From positions 1-64,000 of the forward strand of contig JANQGQ010000025.1 in the NCBI GenBank assembly GCA_028277185.1: DNA of 64,000 nt, read 5' to 3'. The notes under the pieces were generated by a model. The model worked only from the letters and a program-made list of their open reading frames with translations. It was not told where the DNA came from and did not search any database. The stretch comes from Woeseiaceae bacterium. GTDB taxonomy: Bacteria > Pseudomonadota > Gammaproteobacteria > Steroidobacterales > Woeseiaceae. The stretch's first letter is position 1. Every line of letters begins with the position of its first letter. Made by a program: the position numbers and the translations under genes. Below, in pieces: positions 9,660 to 19,089 of the stretch.

Positions 9660-12600
9660 TCAGACCACGCGGCCCTTAACACGTTCGCGCAGATACTGAA
9701 TCGCAGCGAAGGCCGCGGGCACCAGCAGCGTGCCGAGGATTGCGGAGGCGAGCATGCCGAAAAACACCGTCGCGCCCATCGAGACGCGGGACGCGGCGCC
9801 GGCGCCCGTCGCGAGTACGAGCGGCAGCACGCCGAGGACGAACGAGAATGCCGTCATCAGCACCGCCCGGAAGCGCAGCCCGGCCGCTTCCACGGCGGCG
9901 TCGATGACCGACTTACCCTCGGTTTCGCGAAGCTCCTTCGCGAATTCGACGATGAGAATGGCCGTTTTGGCGGAAATCCCCATTAGCAGGACCAGCCCGA
10001 TCTGCGCGTACAGGTTGAGCGGTATGCCGAGCGCCGTCAGGCCGGCGAACGCGCCCAGCAGGGCGAGCGGCACGGACAACAGGATCGCCAGCGGGATCGT
10101 CCAGCTCTCGTACTGCGCGACGAGGAAGAGATAGACGAAGACCAGCGCGAGGCTGAAGATGATCGGCGCCAGGTTGCCGGCTTCGAGCGACTGGAACGTG
10201 ATGCCCGACCACTCGTAGCTATAGCCGGCCGGCAGCGTCGCGGCCGAAATGTCGCGAAGGGCCTGAATGCCGTCGGACTCGCTGTATCCCGGCGCCAGAA
10301 TCGCGTTGATCGTGACCGATCCGGCCAGGTTGTAGCGCGGCAGCATCTCCGCGCCGAGCGCGGGGCGGGTGGAGATCAGCGTCGACAGCGGCACCATTTC
10401 GTTGTTGCTGTTACGGACGAAGATCCGGCCGATGTCGCCTTCCTCGTTGCGGAACTCGCCGTCGGCCTGGATCATGACCCGGAACGTCCGCCCGAACAGG
10501 TTGAAGTCGTTGACGTAAAGGCTGCCGAGCATGGCCTGCAGCGCGCCGTAGACGTTGCTCAGCGGAATGCCCTGATCCTTGGCCTTGACCCGGTCCACGT
10601 CGACCTCGATCAGCGGGATGCCGGCGCGAAAACTCGTAAACGCCTGGGCAATCTCCGGACGCTCGTTGGCGGCCGCAACGATGCTTCGCGACACGCCCGC
10701 AATCTCGCTGGCCGGCCGGCCGAGATTGTCTAGCAGACGATAGTCGAGGCCCGAGACGTTGCCGACGCCCGGGATCGCGGGCGACGAGAAAGCCATGACC
10801 ATCGCCTCGGGCAGCGCGAACAGCTGGCCCTGCAGGGTCCGCTGCACGGCCAGCTGATGCTGCATCCGATCCGGGCGCTCTTCCCAGTCGTTCAGCACCG
10901 CGATCGAGAAGGCGCTGTTCGACGAGACGACGCCCTTCAGGATCGAATAGCCGTAGACCGTGACGACGTGCGCAACGTCCGGATGGTCGCGCATGATCGC
11001 CGTCACCTTCTGCATCGCGGCCTCCGTGCGCTCGAGCGATGCCCCGTCCGGCAGCTGCACGTCGACGAAGAATGCGCCCTTGTCCTCGTCCGGCACGAAA
11101 CCGGTCGGCAGTCTGAGCACGAGGAAAGCGATCACCCCGATGAGCACCGCGTAGGCGCCGATCGTAACCGGCAGGCGGCGCACGGTCCCGCCGACGACGT
11201 TGCGATAGCGGTCGGTGGATCGATCGAGGAACCGCGAGAACGCTCCGAGCAGGCCCTTCGGCTCGGTCTTGCGATCGAGCAGAATCGCGGCCAGCGCCGG
11301 ACTCAGCGTCAGGGCGTTGATGCTGGACAGGACGACGGCGACCGAGATCGTCAGCGCGAACTGCCGGTACAGCGCGCCGCTGATACCCGGCATCAGCGTA
11401 ACCGGCACGAACACCGCAAGCAGAACCAGCGTCGTCGCGATGACGGGTCCGCTGACCTCCTTCATCGTCTGGATGGCCGCGTCGCGGCCGCTCATGCCGT
11501 TGCCGACATGGCGCTCCGTGTTCTCGACGACAACGATCGCATCGTCCACGACGACGCCGATAGCGAGAATCAGGCCGAACAGCGACACCGTGTTGATACT
11601 CATGTCCATGGCGAGCATGAACGTGAAGGTACCGATCAACGCGACGGGAATCGTAAGCGTGGGAACGAGCGTCGCGCGCCAGTTGCCGAGAAACACGAAC
11701 ACGACGAGCACGACCAGCGCAACGGCCTGGAATAGCGTGACGACCACCTCGTCGATAGAGATTTCGACGTAACGCGTCGTGTCGTAGAGCACGGCGTAAT
11801 CGAGATCCTCCGGAAACTCGGTCGAGAGCCGTTCCATCAGCGTCCGGATGTCGTCGGCGACGGCCAGCGCGTTCGCATCCGGGAGTTTGTAGATTGCAAT
11901 GACCGCCGCGGGGTTGCCGTCGAGTTCGCCGCGCCAGGAATAGCTTTGCGAGCCGAGTTCGACCCGGGCTATGTCGCGGAGGTAGACCACCTGGGCGTCG
12001 CCCCCTGCGCGGACGACGATCTGTTCGAATTCCATGTCCTCACGCAGGCGGCCCTGCGCGGTGAGCGTGTACTGGAACTGCTGGCCAACCGGCGTCGGCG
12101 GCCCGCCGATCTGGCCGGCGGCCACTTCCACGTTCTGCTCGCGGATCGCCGACACGACGTCTTCGGTCGTGAGGCCGAGGCTGGCCATCCGATTCGGATC
12201 GAGCCAGATGCGCATGCCGTAGTCGAGCGCGCCCATGTTGAGCGCTTCCGACACGCCGTTGATCCGGGCGATGACGTCGGCGACGTTGATGCTCGCGTAG
12301 TTGGAGATGAACTCGGGCGACAGGCTGCCGCCGGGCGAGAAAACGTTGACGACCATGAGCATGTCGGTCGACTGCTTGCGCACGGTAACACCCTGCCGAG
12401 TGACTTCCTCGGGCAAGAGGGGCTCGACCTGGCTCACGAGGTTCTGCACGTCGACTTGCGCCTGGTCCGGGTCGACGCCGTACTCGAAGGTCACGTTCAG
12501 CGAGTAACTGCCGTCGTTGGCGCTCGTCGACTGCATGTAGATCATGCCTTCGGCACCGTTGACGCGCTGCTCGATCGGACCCGCCACGGCGTCCATCAGC

Positions 12601-12770
12601 GTTTCGGCGTTGGCCCCGGGATAGCTGGCCGACACCTGGACCTGCGGCGGCGTGATCTCGGGAAACTCAGCGACCGGGAGGATCGGAATCGAGATCAGGC
12701 CGGCGAGCACGATCACGATGGATACCACCATCGCGAACTTCGGACGGCGGATAAACGGTTCGCTGATCAT
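9660..12770 (-). CDS. RND multidrug efflux transporter (AcrB/HAE1 type)
   Basis: A 1036-residue inner-membrane proton-drug antiporter with the full two-repeat RND layout: the first helix begins at [17 protein letters not shown], large periplasmic loops follow helices 1 and 7, and the fourth helix carries the proton-relay pair in [16 protein letters not shown]. The second half repeats the pattern with [19 protein letters not shown]. It follows its adaptor gene by 2 nt. No outer-membrane TolC gene is adjacent, so a channel encoded elsewhere is probably used. Substrates cannot be read from sequence. Confidence 0.94.
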   Translation of the reverse strand: MISEPFIRRPKFAMVVSIVIVLAGLISIPILPVAEFPEITPPQVQVSASYPGANAETLMDAVAGPIEQRVNGAEGMIYMQSTSANDGSYSLNVTFEYGVDPDQAQVDVQNLVSQVEPLLPEEVTRQGVTVRKQSTDMLMVVNVFSPGGSLSPEFISNYASINVADVIARINGVSEALNMGALDYGMRIWLDPNRMASLGLTTEDVVSAIREQNVEVAAGQIGGPPTPVGQQFQYTLTAQGRLREDMEFEQIVVRAGGDAQVVYLRDIARVELGSQSYSWRGELDGNPAAVIAIYKLPDANALAVADDIRTLMERLSTEFPEDLDYAVLYDTTRYVEISIDEVVVTLFQAVALVVLVVFVFLGNWRATLVPTLTIPVALIGTFTFMLAMDMSINTVSLFGLILAIGVVVDDAIVVVENTERHVGNGMSGRDAAIQTMKEVSGPVIATTLVLLAVFVPVTLMPGISGALYRQFALTISVAVVLSSINALTLSPALAAILLDRKTEPKGLLGAFSRFLDRSTDRYRNVVGGTVRRLPVTIGAYAVLIGVIAFLVLRLPTGFVPDEDKGAFFVDVQLPDGASLERTEAAMQKVTAIMRDHPDVAHVVTVYGYSILKGVVSSNSAFSIAVLNDWEERPDRMQHQLAVQRTLQGQLFALPEAMVMAFSSPAIPGVGNVSGLDYRLLDNLGRPASEIAGVSRSIVAAANERPEIAQAFTSFRAGIPLIEVDVDRVKAKDQGIPLSNVYGALQAMLGSLYVNDFNLFGRTFRVMIQADGEFRNEEGDIGRIFVRNSNNEMVPLSTLISTRPALGAEMLPRYNLAGSVTINAILAPGYSESDGIQALRDISAATLPAGYSYEWSGITFQSLEAGNLAPIIFSLALVFVYLFLVAQYESWTIPLAILLSVPLALLGAFAGLTALGIPLNLYAQIGLVLLMGISAKTAILIVEFAKELRETEGKSVIDAAVEAAGLRFRAVLMTAFSFVLGVLPLVLATGAGAASRVSMGATVFFGMLASAILGTLLVPAAFAAIQYLRERVKGRVV

Positions 12771-12772
12771 CG

Positions 12773-13927
12773 TCAGCTGGCGCTTTCGTTACCGGTCTGC
12801 GGTGTCGTACCAACGGGTGACGCCGTCACGGCCATACCCGGCCGGACCTTCTGAATCCCGTTGACGATGACCCGCATGTCGGCTTCGAGGCCCGCCTCCA
12901 CGACCCAGTTGACGCCGTCGCGCTGGCCGAGGGTGACGTTCTTCCGCTGTACGACACCGTCCTCGCCGACGATGTACACGTAGCGGCCTTGCATGTCCTC
13001 CAGAACGGCCGCTTGCGGTATCAGGAGGCGCATTTCGGGCTCGCCGCGCTGAACGAGGATACGCGAGAACTGCCCCGGCACGAGTGTGCCCTCCGGGTTC
13101 GGAAACGAAGCCGTCACGGTTATCGTCCCCGTTCCCGCATTGATGCGGTTGTTGGCATAGTCGATGCTGCCCGAATGCGGATACAGATCGCCGGTGATCA
13201 GCTGTAGCCGGGGCGTGAACGGAACCGGTTCGAGACCCTGAGCGGCGCGCGCCTGGTTTTCCTGCAGCCGGCCGGCCAGCGCCTGCTCGTCGACGTCGAA
13301 GTCGATGAGCATCGGGTCCTGCTGGACGAGGGTCACGAGCGTTCCGCTGTTCGGTCCGACGAGGTCGCCGATGCTGAGCTGGGAACGCCCGGCGCGGCCG
13401 GTAAACGGCGCCTCGATCTCGGTGAAGCCGAGATCGATCTCCGCACGCTCGACCGCGGCCTCGGCGGCCTCGACCGCGGCGCTTGCCGAATCCCGGTTGC
13501 CGCGAAGCTGGTCCATCTCCGACGCGCTGATGAAACCGTCCGGCTCGAGTTCGATGCCGCGGGCAAGGTTGCGTTCGGCAACCTGAAGGCTCGACCGTGC
13601 ATTGGAAAGCTCGGCTTTCGCCGTATTCAGCGCAGCCTGGTAGGAGCGGGGATCGATCCGAAATAGTAGCTGGCCTTCCTGGACCTCTTCGCCTTCAGCG
13701 AAGCTGCGTTCGACGATGGTCCCGGAGATCTGGGCGCGGATTTCGGCGTCTTCGCGAGCCCTGGAGCGGGCCACAAACTCGAAGCGCGTAGCCACGGGCT
13801 CCGCGCTCGCCGCCTTGTACTCGACGGCGGGCGGCGGCGGCGTGGGCGGCTCGCCGGGTCCGCCGCAGGCAACAAGGATAGGGGCGATGGCGCATAGGAG
13901 CGCGCATAGATAGAACCGGGATGCCAT
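12773..13927 (-). CDS. RND periplasmic adaptor (membrane fusion) lipoprotein
   Basis: A 384-residue AcrA/MexA-type adaptor linking the RND pump to an outer-membrane channel. A short leader ends in the lipobox ILVACGG, so it is anchored as a lipoprotein. The biotinyl-like domain ([30 protein letters not shown]), alpha-hairpin and beta-barrel segments ([21 protein letters not shown]) follow in the expected order. It is the promoter-proximal gene of a two-gene leftward operon. No TetR or MerR regulator is adjacent. Confidence 0.93.
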   Translation of the reverse strand: MASRFYLCALLCAIAPILVACGGPGEPPTPPPPAVEYKAASAEPVATRFEFVARSRAREDAEIRAQISGTIVERSFAEGEEVQEGQLLFRIDPRSYQAALNTAKAELSNARSSLQVAERNLARGIELEPDGFISASEMDQLRGNRDSASAAVEAAEAAVERAEIDLGFTEIEAPFTGRAGRSQLSIGDLVGPNSGTLVTLVQQDPMLIDFDVDEQALAGRLQENQARAAQGLEPVPFTPRLQLITGDLYPHSGSIDYANNRINAGTGTITVTASFPNPEGTLVPGQFSRILVQRGEPEMRLLIPQAAVLEDMQGRYVYIVGEDGVVQRKNVTLGQRDGVNWVVEAGLEADMRVIVNGIQKVRPGMAVTASPVGTTPQTGNESAS

Positions 13928-14156
13928 AGTGTCTCCAGGCTTTGATTCTTGTTCCGATGGAAGCGGTCTGAAAGCTCTGCTCCGCGGCCGTGGCCGTTTT
14001 CGAGACCGGGCTTAGTCTGACCGCATCGCCCCGGCAGGTCAAAGCGCGGCGGAGAAATACGGGCCGGGCCGCCCGTACCAGTCGGCGGAGTGACAGAGGA
14101 CGGCGCGTCTCCCGCTTGCGATAGACTCGGGCAATTGCCGTTTTCGGAGAGTTCGG

Positions 14157-14480
14157 ATGTGCCGACGGTTCCAGAGCCTGCGGCGCGAGATGGCGATGAC
14201 GCTCGGTATCAGCGACGGGACCCGCGTCTACGCGTTTCGTTACTCGTCCGAGCGGGACTCCCGAACGCTCTACTTCTCCGAATCCGTCGCCGCGCTGCGG
14301 GACGTCATTCCGGACGAGTATCGCGATCGGCTCGACAAGTACACCGAGGACGCCCGGGTCGTGGTTTCCGAGCCCTTCCACGATCTGCCGAATGCCTGGA
14401 TACCGGTGCCGGAGTCCTCGATGCTTACGCTCGACGCGGGGCGGATCGAACAGCGGGATTTCGCGCCGCTCATCTCCTGA
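14157..14480 (+). CDS. Hypothetical protein (107 aa)
   Basis: A soluble 107-residue protein that I do not recognise. It has mixed alpha/beta character with YAFRYSSERDSRTLYFSES and an LDAGRIEQRDFAPL ending, and no signal peptide. The start may be the ATG at 14157 or the internal one at 14190 (MAMTLGISDG). Codon use matches the surrounding genes. Its end is 3 nt from the end of the convergent antitoxin gene, with no visible terminator between them. Confidence 0.55.
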   Translation: MCRRFQSLRREMAMTLGISDGTRVYAFRYSSERDSRTLYFSESVAALRDVIPDEYRDRLDKYTEDARVVVSEPFHDLPNAWIPVPESSMLTLDAGRIEQRDFAPLIS

Positions 14481-14483
14481 AAG

Positions 14484-15092
14484 TCAGGCGCGGAGCGCCG
14501 CGAAGCGCGATTGAATGGCCGAGCGAATCCGCTTCGAATACGGCAGCTCCCGCAACAGGCGCTCGAACTCGCGCGGACGAAAACCGCTGCCGGCGAAATC
14601 CAGCTCGGGCAGTCGGGCGAAGCGGCGGTTCTTGCGCGTCGACAGGTAGAGTACGTCGAGAAGCGCCTTTTCCGCCGTTGCGATCATGTACGGTTGGCGC
14701 GTGTCGCTCCACTCGATGCCCTCCTGCATCAGTTCGGGCTTGATGCGAAAGAACTCGAATCGACCGACCGGCGAATCGAGCACCCGGCCGCGGCCGGTAC
14801 TTGCAACAAGCGTGGTCCGTGCTATTTGCGAAACGATGCCGTGGAGGTGCAGCGCGGTCAGAAACGACACGTAGCCCTGCTCCTTTCCCAGCAGAAGAGG
14901 CACGCAAGCGAGCGGGTGAAAGTGTGGGTGTTTCGCTTGCGCCCACACGCTTTTCGTAACGCGGGTCAGGAAACGTTTCTCCGCGAGTCGGTCCAGACGC
15001 TTCGACGCCGCCGATATCGACGTGCCGCTTGCCGCTGCGTAGTCCCTCGTCGAGAAGACGACGAACTCGGGTTTGTTGAACAGCTCAAGCAT
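14484..15092 (-). CDS. AbiEi-type antitoxin / transcriptional regulator
   Basis: A ~202-residue protein resembling the AbiEi antitoxin family. It has an N-terminal winged helix (ISAASKRLDRLAEKRFL, residues ~25-42) that should bind the operon promoter, followed by a C-terminal domain with ATAEKALLDVLYLS, a hallmark of these antitoxins. I take the ATG at 15092 (MLELFNKPEF), which overlaps the toxin stop by 8 nt; the open frame continues upstream into the toxin gene. Antitoxins of this family neutralise a partner nucleotidyltransferase and repress the promoter. Unusually, it is the second gene of the pair. Confidence 0.8.
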   Translation of the reverse strand: MLELFNKPEFVVFSTRDYAAASGTSISAASKRLDRLAEKRFLTRVTKSVWAQAKHPHFHPLACVPLLLGKEQGYVSFLTALHLHGIVSQIARTTLVASTGRGRVLDSPVGRFEFFRIKPELMQEGIEWSDTRQPYMIATAEKALLDVLYLSTRKNRRFARLPELDFAGSGFRPREFERLLRELPYSKRIRSAIQSRFAALRA

Positions 15093-15858
15093 GGGAGTAC
15101 AGAGCCTCGAATACGCCGGATTGCAGCGCGTTCCAGGCCGTACGGGAGCCGAACTCATCGCGGCTTTCGCTGCCGAGGAACTCTACTACCTGGCCCTCGT
15201 AGTCTTCCCAGTCGAGCGCCGTCAGGCTTTCGAGCGCCGCCGATAGCGCGATCGGATCGAGGAGACCGTTTCGGGCGGCCGCCTCGAGATGACCGCTACG
15301 AATGAGTATGCCGAGGTCGAAGACGTCCCGTGCCTGGGTCACGGCTCGACCGGCGAGCGCCGCGATTTTCTGCACGATCGCGGCGTCGCCAGAATAGTGT
15401 CGACACGGGAAGGCAAGCTTGCGATACGAACGCGCGATCCCGGCGTCCACGTAATCGAGGACGGCCCGTTCACCGGGATCGCCCGATCGTCTGGAGAACT
15501 CGACCTTGGTCGGCAGGCGCTGCCCTGAGCCCCGAATCAGTGCACAGCGAAACCGCTGCGTCGTCGCCGTATGCTTGGCTTTAGAGGGATCGTTGATCTC
15601 TATTGTCTCGACGTCGAAGACTCTGAGGCTGCGCCGGAACGCCGCATCTTCGAGAATGCGATAACCGTTCTTCCTGAGGGTGCCGACGCCGCCTGCGACC
15701 ACGTCGAGATCCATATCCTCCGAGTAGCGCGGGCTGTGAAAGAAGAAGCGCAGATTGACGCCGCCTTTGAGCAGATAGATGCTGGCGTCGGCCGTTTTCA
15801 GGAGCCTTTCGAGAAAGTGGAAGTGGAACGCCTCGCGGATTTGTGTGTCGGTGAGCAT
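15085..15858 (-). CDS. AbiEii/AbiGii-type nucleotidyltransferase toxin
   Basis: A 257-residue protein of the AbiEii (DUF1814) family, a DNA polymerase beta-like nucleotidyltransferase. The catalytic signature KGGVNLRFFF followed by YSEDMDLDV (residues ~30-53) supplies the GG and acidic DxD residues. AALAGRAVTQARDVFDLGIL is the conserved C-terminal motif. Related toxins block growth, and AbiE systems can abort phage infection. It is transcribed first, directly behind an AT-rich promoter at 15859-15915, and overlaps the antitoxin by 8 nt. The pair looks complete. Confidence 0.82.
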   Translation of the reverse strand: MLTDTQIREAFHFHFLERLLKTADASIYLLKGGVNLRFFFHSPRYSEDMDLDVVAGGVGTLRKNGYRILEDAAFRRSLRVFDVETIEINDPSKAKHTATTQRFRCALIRGSGQRLPTKVEFSRRSGDPGERAVLDYVDAGIARSYRKLAFPCRHYSGDAAIVQKIAALAGRAVTQARDVFDLGILIRSGHLEAAARNGLLDPIALSAALESLTALDWEDYEGQVVEFLGSESRDEFGSRTAWNALQSGVFEALYSHA

Positions 15859-15915
15859 GTTTAATTATGCGTCTTAATTTCCTTTAATGTCCAGTAAAAA
15901 GTATAATTAAAGAAA
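15859..15915 (-). promoter_or_regulatory. AT-rich promoter/operator of the AbiE pair
   Basis: These 57 bases are far richer in A and T than anything around them. TTTAATTAT at 15859-15867 is mirrored by ATAATTAAA at 15903-15911, forming an inverted repeat. Between them, on the leftward strand, the ATTAA pentamer recurs (ATTAAAGG, ATTAAG, ATTAAAC). AbiEi antitoxins bind inverted repeats in their own promoters, so this is the likely autoregulatory site (inference). Confidence 0.55.
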
Positions 15916-16031
15916 GGTACTACAGCGCCGTGGAAGTCCCTGGTGTTCGCGGCGGAGGCGGGGCGAGTCGACCGACGAGCGTGGGTTCGCGCTGCTTGCC
16001 AGCTGACGGCAAACGCGTCTGTCGGCGGCCG

Positions 16032-16769
16032 TCAGAGTGCCGGCAGCAATCCTCCCGTTGCCTGCAGCGGCTTCTGACGCCGATTGCTTTCCACCCAGAT
16101 CGCGACGGCGAGTTTCGTCCCGTCCCGCCGGTCGATCGTCAGCCGGGCGTCGAATCCGCCGTCACGTTCGCGCATCGTGCCCATGGCGTGCTTCAGCACG
16201 ACGAAGTCGTGCGTCAGGCGGCGGCCGCGGTTCTCGCCGCGCAGGACGGCCGTCTGCCGGTTCATGCCCAGCAGCGCGACGTGGGCCAGCAGTTCCTCGC
16301 GGACCGTGTCGGCGGGCTCGAAGCGGACCTCGACCCGATCGCCGCTGAGCGTGGCGCGGAGCGGGCCCACGACCGCTCTGGAAGCCCGCGGGCTCTGGCC
16401 GCCGCGCCAGCCGAGCCACTCGGCGCCGCCCAGGAAAAAGCCCGGCGTATAGACGGCGCCGGCCGCACCCTCGCGCCGGTAGCGGCGCTGGCGATCGCTG
16501 TAGCGGTCAGCCGAGAAACGGTCGCGCCAGCCCAGGTAGTTCCAGTAGTCGACGTGAAACGCGACCGGCACGACGTCCCGCCACAGATCGGGGTCCGAAG
16601 CGAGGCCCGATAGCCAGCGGTCGGCTGGCGGGCAGCTCGAGCAGCCCTCCGACGTGTAGAGCTCGAGCAGCACGACCTGGCGTTCGCCGCTCGAAAATTC
16701 GATCGCGTCGTCCGCGTTCGCGAAAGACGCCGCGATCAGGGCCGCCGCGAACAGCGTTGCGCGTCGCAT
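16032..16769 (-). CDS. DUF1223 secreted thioredoxin-like protein
   Basis: A 245-residue exported protein: the leader MRRATLFAAALIAASFANA is followed by ELYTSEGCSSCPPADRWL, the DUF1223 thiol motif (CSSCPPAD), and FHVDYWNYLGWRDRFS. The fold is thioredoxin-like, so a periplasmic thiol or redox role is likely, but the substrate is unknown. I start at the ATG at 16769 because it opens the signal peptide; the longer frame reaches into the next gene. It lies 1 nt from the TlpA-like gene upstream, so the two redox genes form an operon. Confidence 0.85.
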   Translation of the reverse strand: MRRATLFAAALIAASFANADDAIEFSSGERQVVLLELYTSEGCSSCPPADRWLSGLASDPDLWRDVVPVAFHVDYWNYLGWRDRFSADRYSDRQRRYRREGAAGAVYTPGFFLGGAEWLGWRGGQSPRASRAVVGPLRATLSGDRVEVRFEPADTVREELLAHVALLGMNRQTAVLRGENRGRRLTHDFVVLKHAMGTMRERDGGFDARLTIDRRDGTKLAVAIWVESNRRQKPLQATGGLLPAL

Positions 16770-16770
16770 C

Positions 16771-17301
16771 TCAGCTTCCCGCCGCGATCCCGTCGAGCGC
16801 CTTGCGGATCTCGGCGGCCCAGAAAGGCGCGCGGAACGCCGCTTTCTGCCCATGGCTGAGCTCCTCGCCGCTTTTCGGAAACTCGCGGCGCTGAAGCTCG
16901 CGAAGGTCGAAGCGAATATTGAGCGCCGCGTCCGGTACTACGACGCCGGGCGTGGCGTGGATGCCGTAGCGTCTGGCGATCGCGCCGCCGTCGGGTACGA
17001 CCACGAAGTCGTAGGCTTCGTCTTCGATGAAGGCCTGTCCGTCCGCGTCGTCGCGAAAGTGGATGGCGACGATCTCAAGCTCATCGCCGTATTCGAGCTT
17101 GAGGCTCTGTAAATGCGGCATCAGGGCTTTGCAGTAGGGACACCAGCTTGCCCAAAAGAACAATACGACGCGCTTGTCGCTTACGGCGTCCTCCAGCGTG
17201 ATGGGGCTGCCGTCTGCGGTGACGGTCGCGAAGTTTGCTGCAGTGTCGGCGGCGGCCTCGAATGCCGCGGCCAGGGCCAGAATGGCCAGGACGAGTCTCA
17301 T
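16771..17301 (-). CDS. TlpA/ResA-like periplasmic thiol-disulfide protein
   Basis: A 176-residue exported thioredoxin-fold protein. A signal peptide (MRLVLAILALAAAFEAAA) precedes VVLFFWASWCPYCKALMPHL, whose WCPYC active site matches TlpA-like reductases, with the cis-proline loop at HATPGVVV. It probably reduces periplasmic disulfides, for example during cytochrome maturation or repair. I use the ATG at 17301, which starts the leader; a longer frame adds 12 residues without benefit. It is the first gene of a two-gene operon with the DUF1223 gene. Confidence 0.88.
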   Translation of the reverse strand: MRLVLAILALAAAFEAAADTAANFATVTADGSPITLEDAVSDKRVVLFFWASWCPYCKALMPHLQSLKLEYGDELEIVAIHFRDDADGQAFIEDEAYDFVVVPDGGAIARRYGIHATPGVVVPDAALNIRFDLRELQRREFPKSGEELSHGQKAAFRAPFWAAEIRKALDGIAAGS

Positions 17302-17376
17302 TGCATACTCCCGGTCGATGCGGTGCTTCCCCACCATTCGGGACCGGCCGGGAGAGGGCTTTATTTCTGCCCGGAC

Positions 17377-17404
17377 AAAAAAACAGCCCGCTGCCGCGGG
17401 CTGT
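17377..17404 (-). terminator. Rho-independent terminator after the 17432-18214 gene
   Basis: ACAGCCCGC (17383-17391) and GCGGGCTGT (17396-17404) pair perfectly around a 4-nt loop. On the leftward strand the hairpin is followed by seven T. It lies about 28 nt beyond the stop of the secreted protein gene read in that direction and separates it from the redox pair. Confidence 0.85.
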
Positions 17405-17431
17405 CTTTTCTTCCTGAAGGCCTGCGACTCT

Positions 17432-18214
17432 TCAGTCGTTTAGCGGCAGCGACAGGTCCGGCCGGTGCGCCCAGATCGTGTAGTCCGAACTCTCGAAGCC
17501 GTCCCCGAAGGTCTCGAACATCTCGCCGACCTCCTCGGCTCCCATGTCGGTGTTCGCGACCATGAACTCGAACAAGCTCTGCTCCGGAGGCGCCATGTCG
17601 GCGTAGCTGGTATGCGGCGTGACCAGCATCAGCGTGGGTTTGCCGCCGATGCGGTTGATCCAGAGCCAGGGGTTTTCCTCGCCCCAGCCGTGCTCGATGG
17701 CCGTCTGGCTGAACTCCTTGCGCACCTCGTCCACTTCCATGCCCGCGTCTTCCTCCCAGATCCAGGACGTGACGCCGAACAGCTTCAGGTCGTCGCTGTT
17801 CTCCGGCCAGGAACTGTTCTCCATGTCCATACGCTCGAGGTAGTGTTGCATGTGATCGACGTAAGGCATGACGGTCTCGTTGAAATGCTCGCCGAAACCC
17901 TTGTCGCCGGACTCTGCCAGATAAGCGTCCTGATCCGCCCAGTCGAAGCAGCAGTAGCGGATGGTGTAAACGCCCATTCGCTTGCCGACGACCGGTACGT
18001 ATGTCTGCCATGCCCTCGAGTCGCCCGTGTCCACGCGCATTGCGATGTGCTCCTTGACGGCGGCCTCGAACTCCGCACCCATGCCCTTCTTCGGTGCGAA
18101 CATCCACGCCGAAGCCAGCGCGGGTGCTTCGTCGTGGTCTTCCGCCAGCGCGGTGAGCGGCACGGCGGCAAGTGCGGCGGCCGCGGTCAGGCCGGCGAGG
18201 GTTGATAGTTTCAT
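17432..18214 (-). CDS. Secreted hypothetical protein (260 aa)
   Basis: A 260-residue exported protein with a clear Sec leader (cleavage near ALAEDHD). I do not recognise the family. It is rich in Trp, Met and acidic residues, and its repeated segments (SAWMFAPKKGMGAEFEAAVK early, ESSDYTIWAHRPDLSLP late) hint at two ferredoxin-like alpha/beta barrel halves, as in antibiotic-monooxygenase or NIPSNAP-type folds. That is a guess from pattern only. It is a single gene with its own terminator, upstream of and divergent from the KefF-like gene. Confidence 0.7.
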   Translation of the reverse strand: MKLSTLAGLTAAAALAAVPLTALAEDHDEAPALASAWMFAPKKGMGAEFEAAVKEHIAMRVDTGDSRAWQTYVPVVGKRMGVYTIRYCCFDWADQDAYLAESGDKGFGEHFNETVMPYVDHMQHYLERMDMENSSWPENSDDLKLFGVTSWIWEEDAGMEVDEVRKEFSQTAIEHGWGEENPWLWINRIGGKPTLMLVTPHTSYADMAPPEQSLFEFMVANTDMGAEEVGEMFETFGDGFESSDYTIWAHRPDLSLPLND

Positions 18215-18474
18215 TGCTTGTCTCCCTGAGTGTCGTTGGACCCGGACGCGCGTTTTTGCTTGTTGTTTGCGCCCCGGGGTGTCTGTCGGCGGTAACCCGC
18301 CGCCAGCCGGTTTCAGAATTATAGAACCTGTCGCGCGCTTCGCCGGGCGCTGTCAGCCGAAGCGGCTCGGGTGACCGCTATTGGTCCTTTTTCGGCATGA
18401 GAAGCGGCCGCGCGCGGGAAAAGCACCGTGCTATCCGGTAGTGTGCATTGCAACATCGGGAATCGCGGGACGGC

Positions 18475-19089
18475 ATGGCAAAACTCATCGTTTACTACGC
18501 CCATCCGGGCCATCAGTTCTCTCAGGTCAACCGCGCCATGGCGAAGGTGGTCGCCGGGCTCGAGCGGATCACGTTCGTCGATCTCTATGCCGAGTATCCG
18601 CGCTTCGAGATCGACGTCGGGCTGGAGCAGGCGCGGCTGCTCGATCACGACGTCGTTCTGCTGCAGTTCCCGATGTTCTGGTACTCGACGCCCTCGCTCA
18701 TCAAGGAGTGGCAGGACCTCGTCCTCGAGCACGGCTTCGCGTACGGGAGCGGCGGCGACAGGCTCGAGGGTAAGCACATGCAGCTTGCGATCTCCGCCGC
18801 GGGTCCCGAGGATGCCTATACCTGTAACGGGTATCAGAACTATCCGCTGCGGACTTTCCTGACGCCGCTCGAGCAGACCGCGCGGCTGTGCAAGATGGAG
18901 TTCGTCGCACCCTATGTGCTGTACGGGTCGCTTCACGCGCCGGCCAACGGGCTGCTCGAGGCGCACCTGTCGGGCTACCGGCGCCTGGTCGAGGCTCTGC
19001 GGGACGACCGCTACGACATCGGGGCGGCACTCGAGCTCGATACCGTCAACCCCGACAATCTGCCGATCCTTGACGGGGGCGCCGCGTGA
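18475..19089 (+). CDS. KefF/KefG-like NAD(P)H quinone oxidoreductase, antiporter ancillary subunit
   Basis: A 204-residue flavodoxin-fold enzyme. MAKLIVYYAHPGHQFSQVN is the FMN-binding start, and LLQFPMFWYSTPSLIKEWQD is the signature of the KefF/MdaB group. Such proteins sit on KefB/KefC potassium efflux systems and activate them while reducing electrophilic quinones. The next gene is exactly such an antiporter and overlaps by 4 nt (GTGA). I choose the ATG at 18475, since the nine residues before it do not resemble the family. Confidence 0.88.
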   Translation: MAKLIVYYAHPGHQFSQVNRAMAKVVAGLERITFVDLYAEYPRFEIDVGLEQARLLDHDVVLLQFPMFWYSTPSLIKEWQDLVLEHGFAYGSGGDRLEGKHMQLAISAAGPEDAYTCNGYQNYPLRTFLTPLEQTARLCKMEFVAPYVLYGSLHAPANGLLEAHLSGYRRLVEALRDDRYDIGAALELDTVNPDNLPILDGGAA

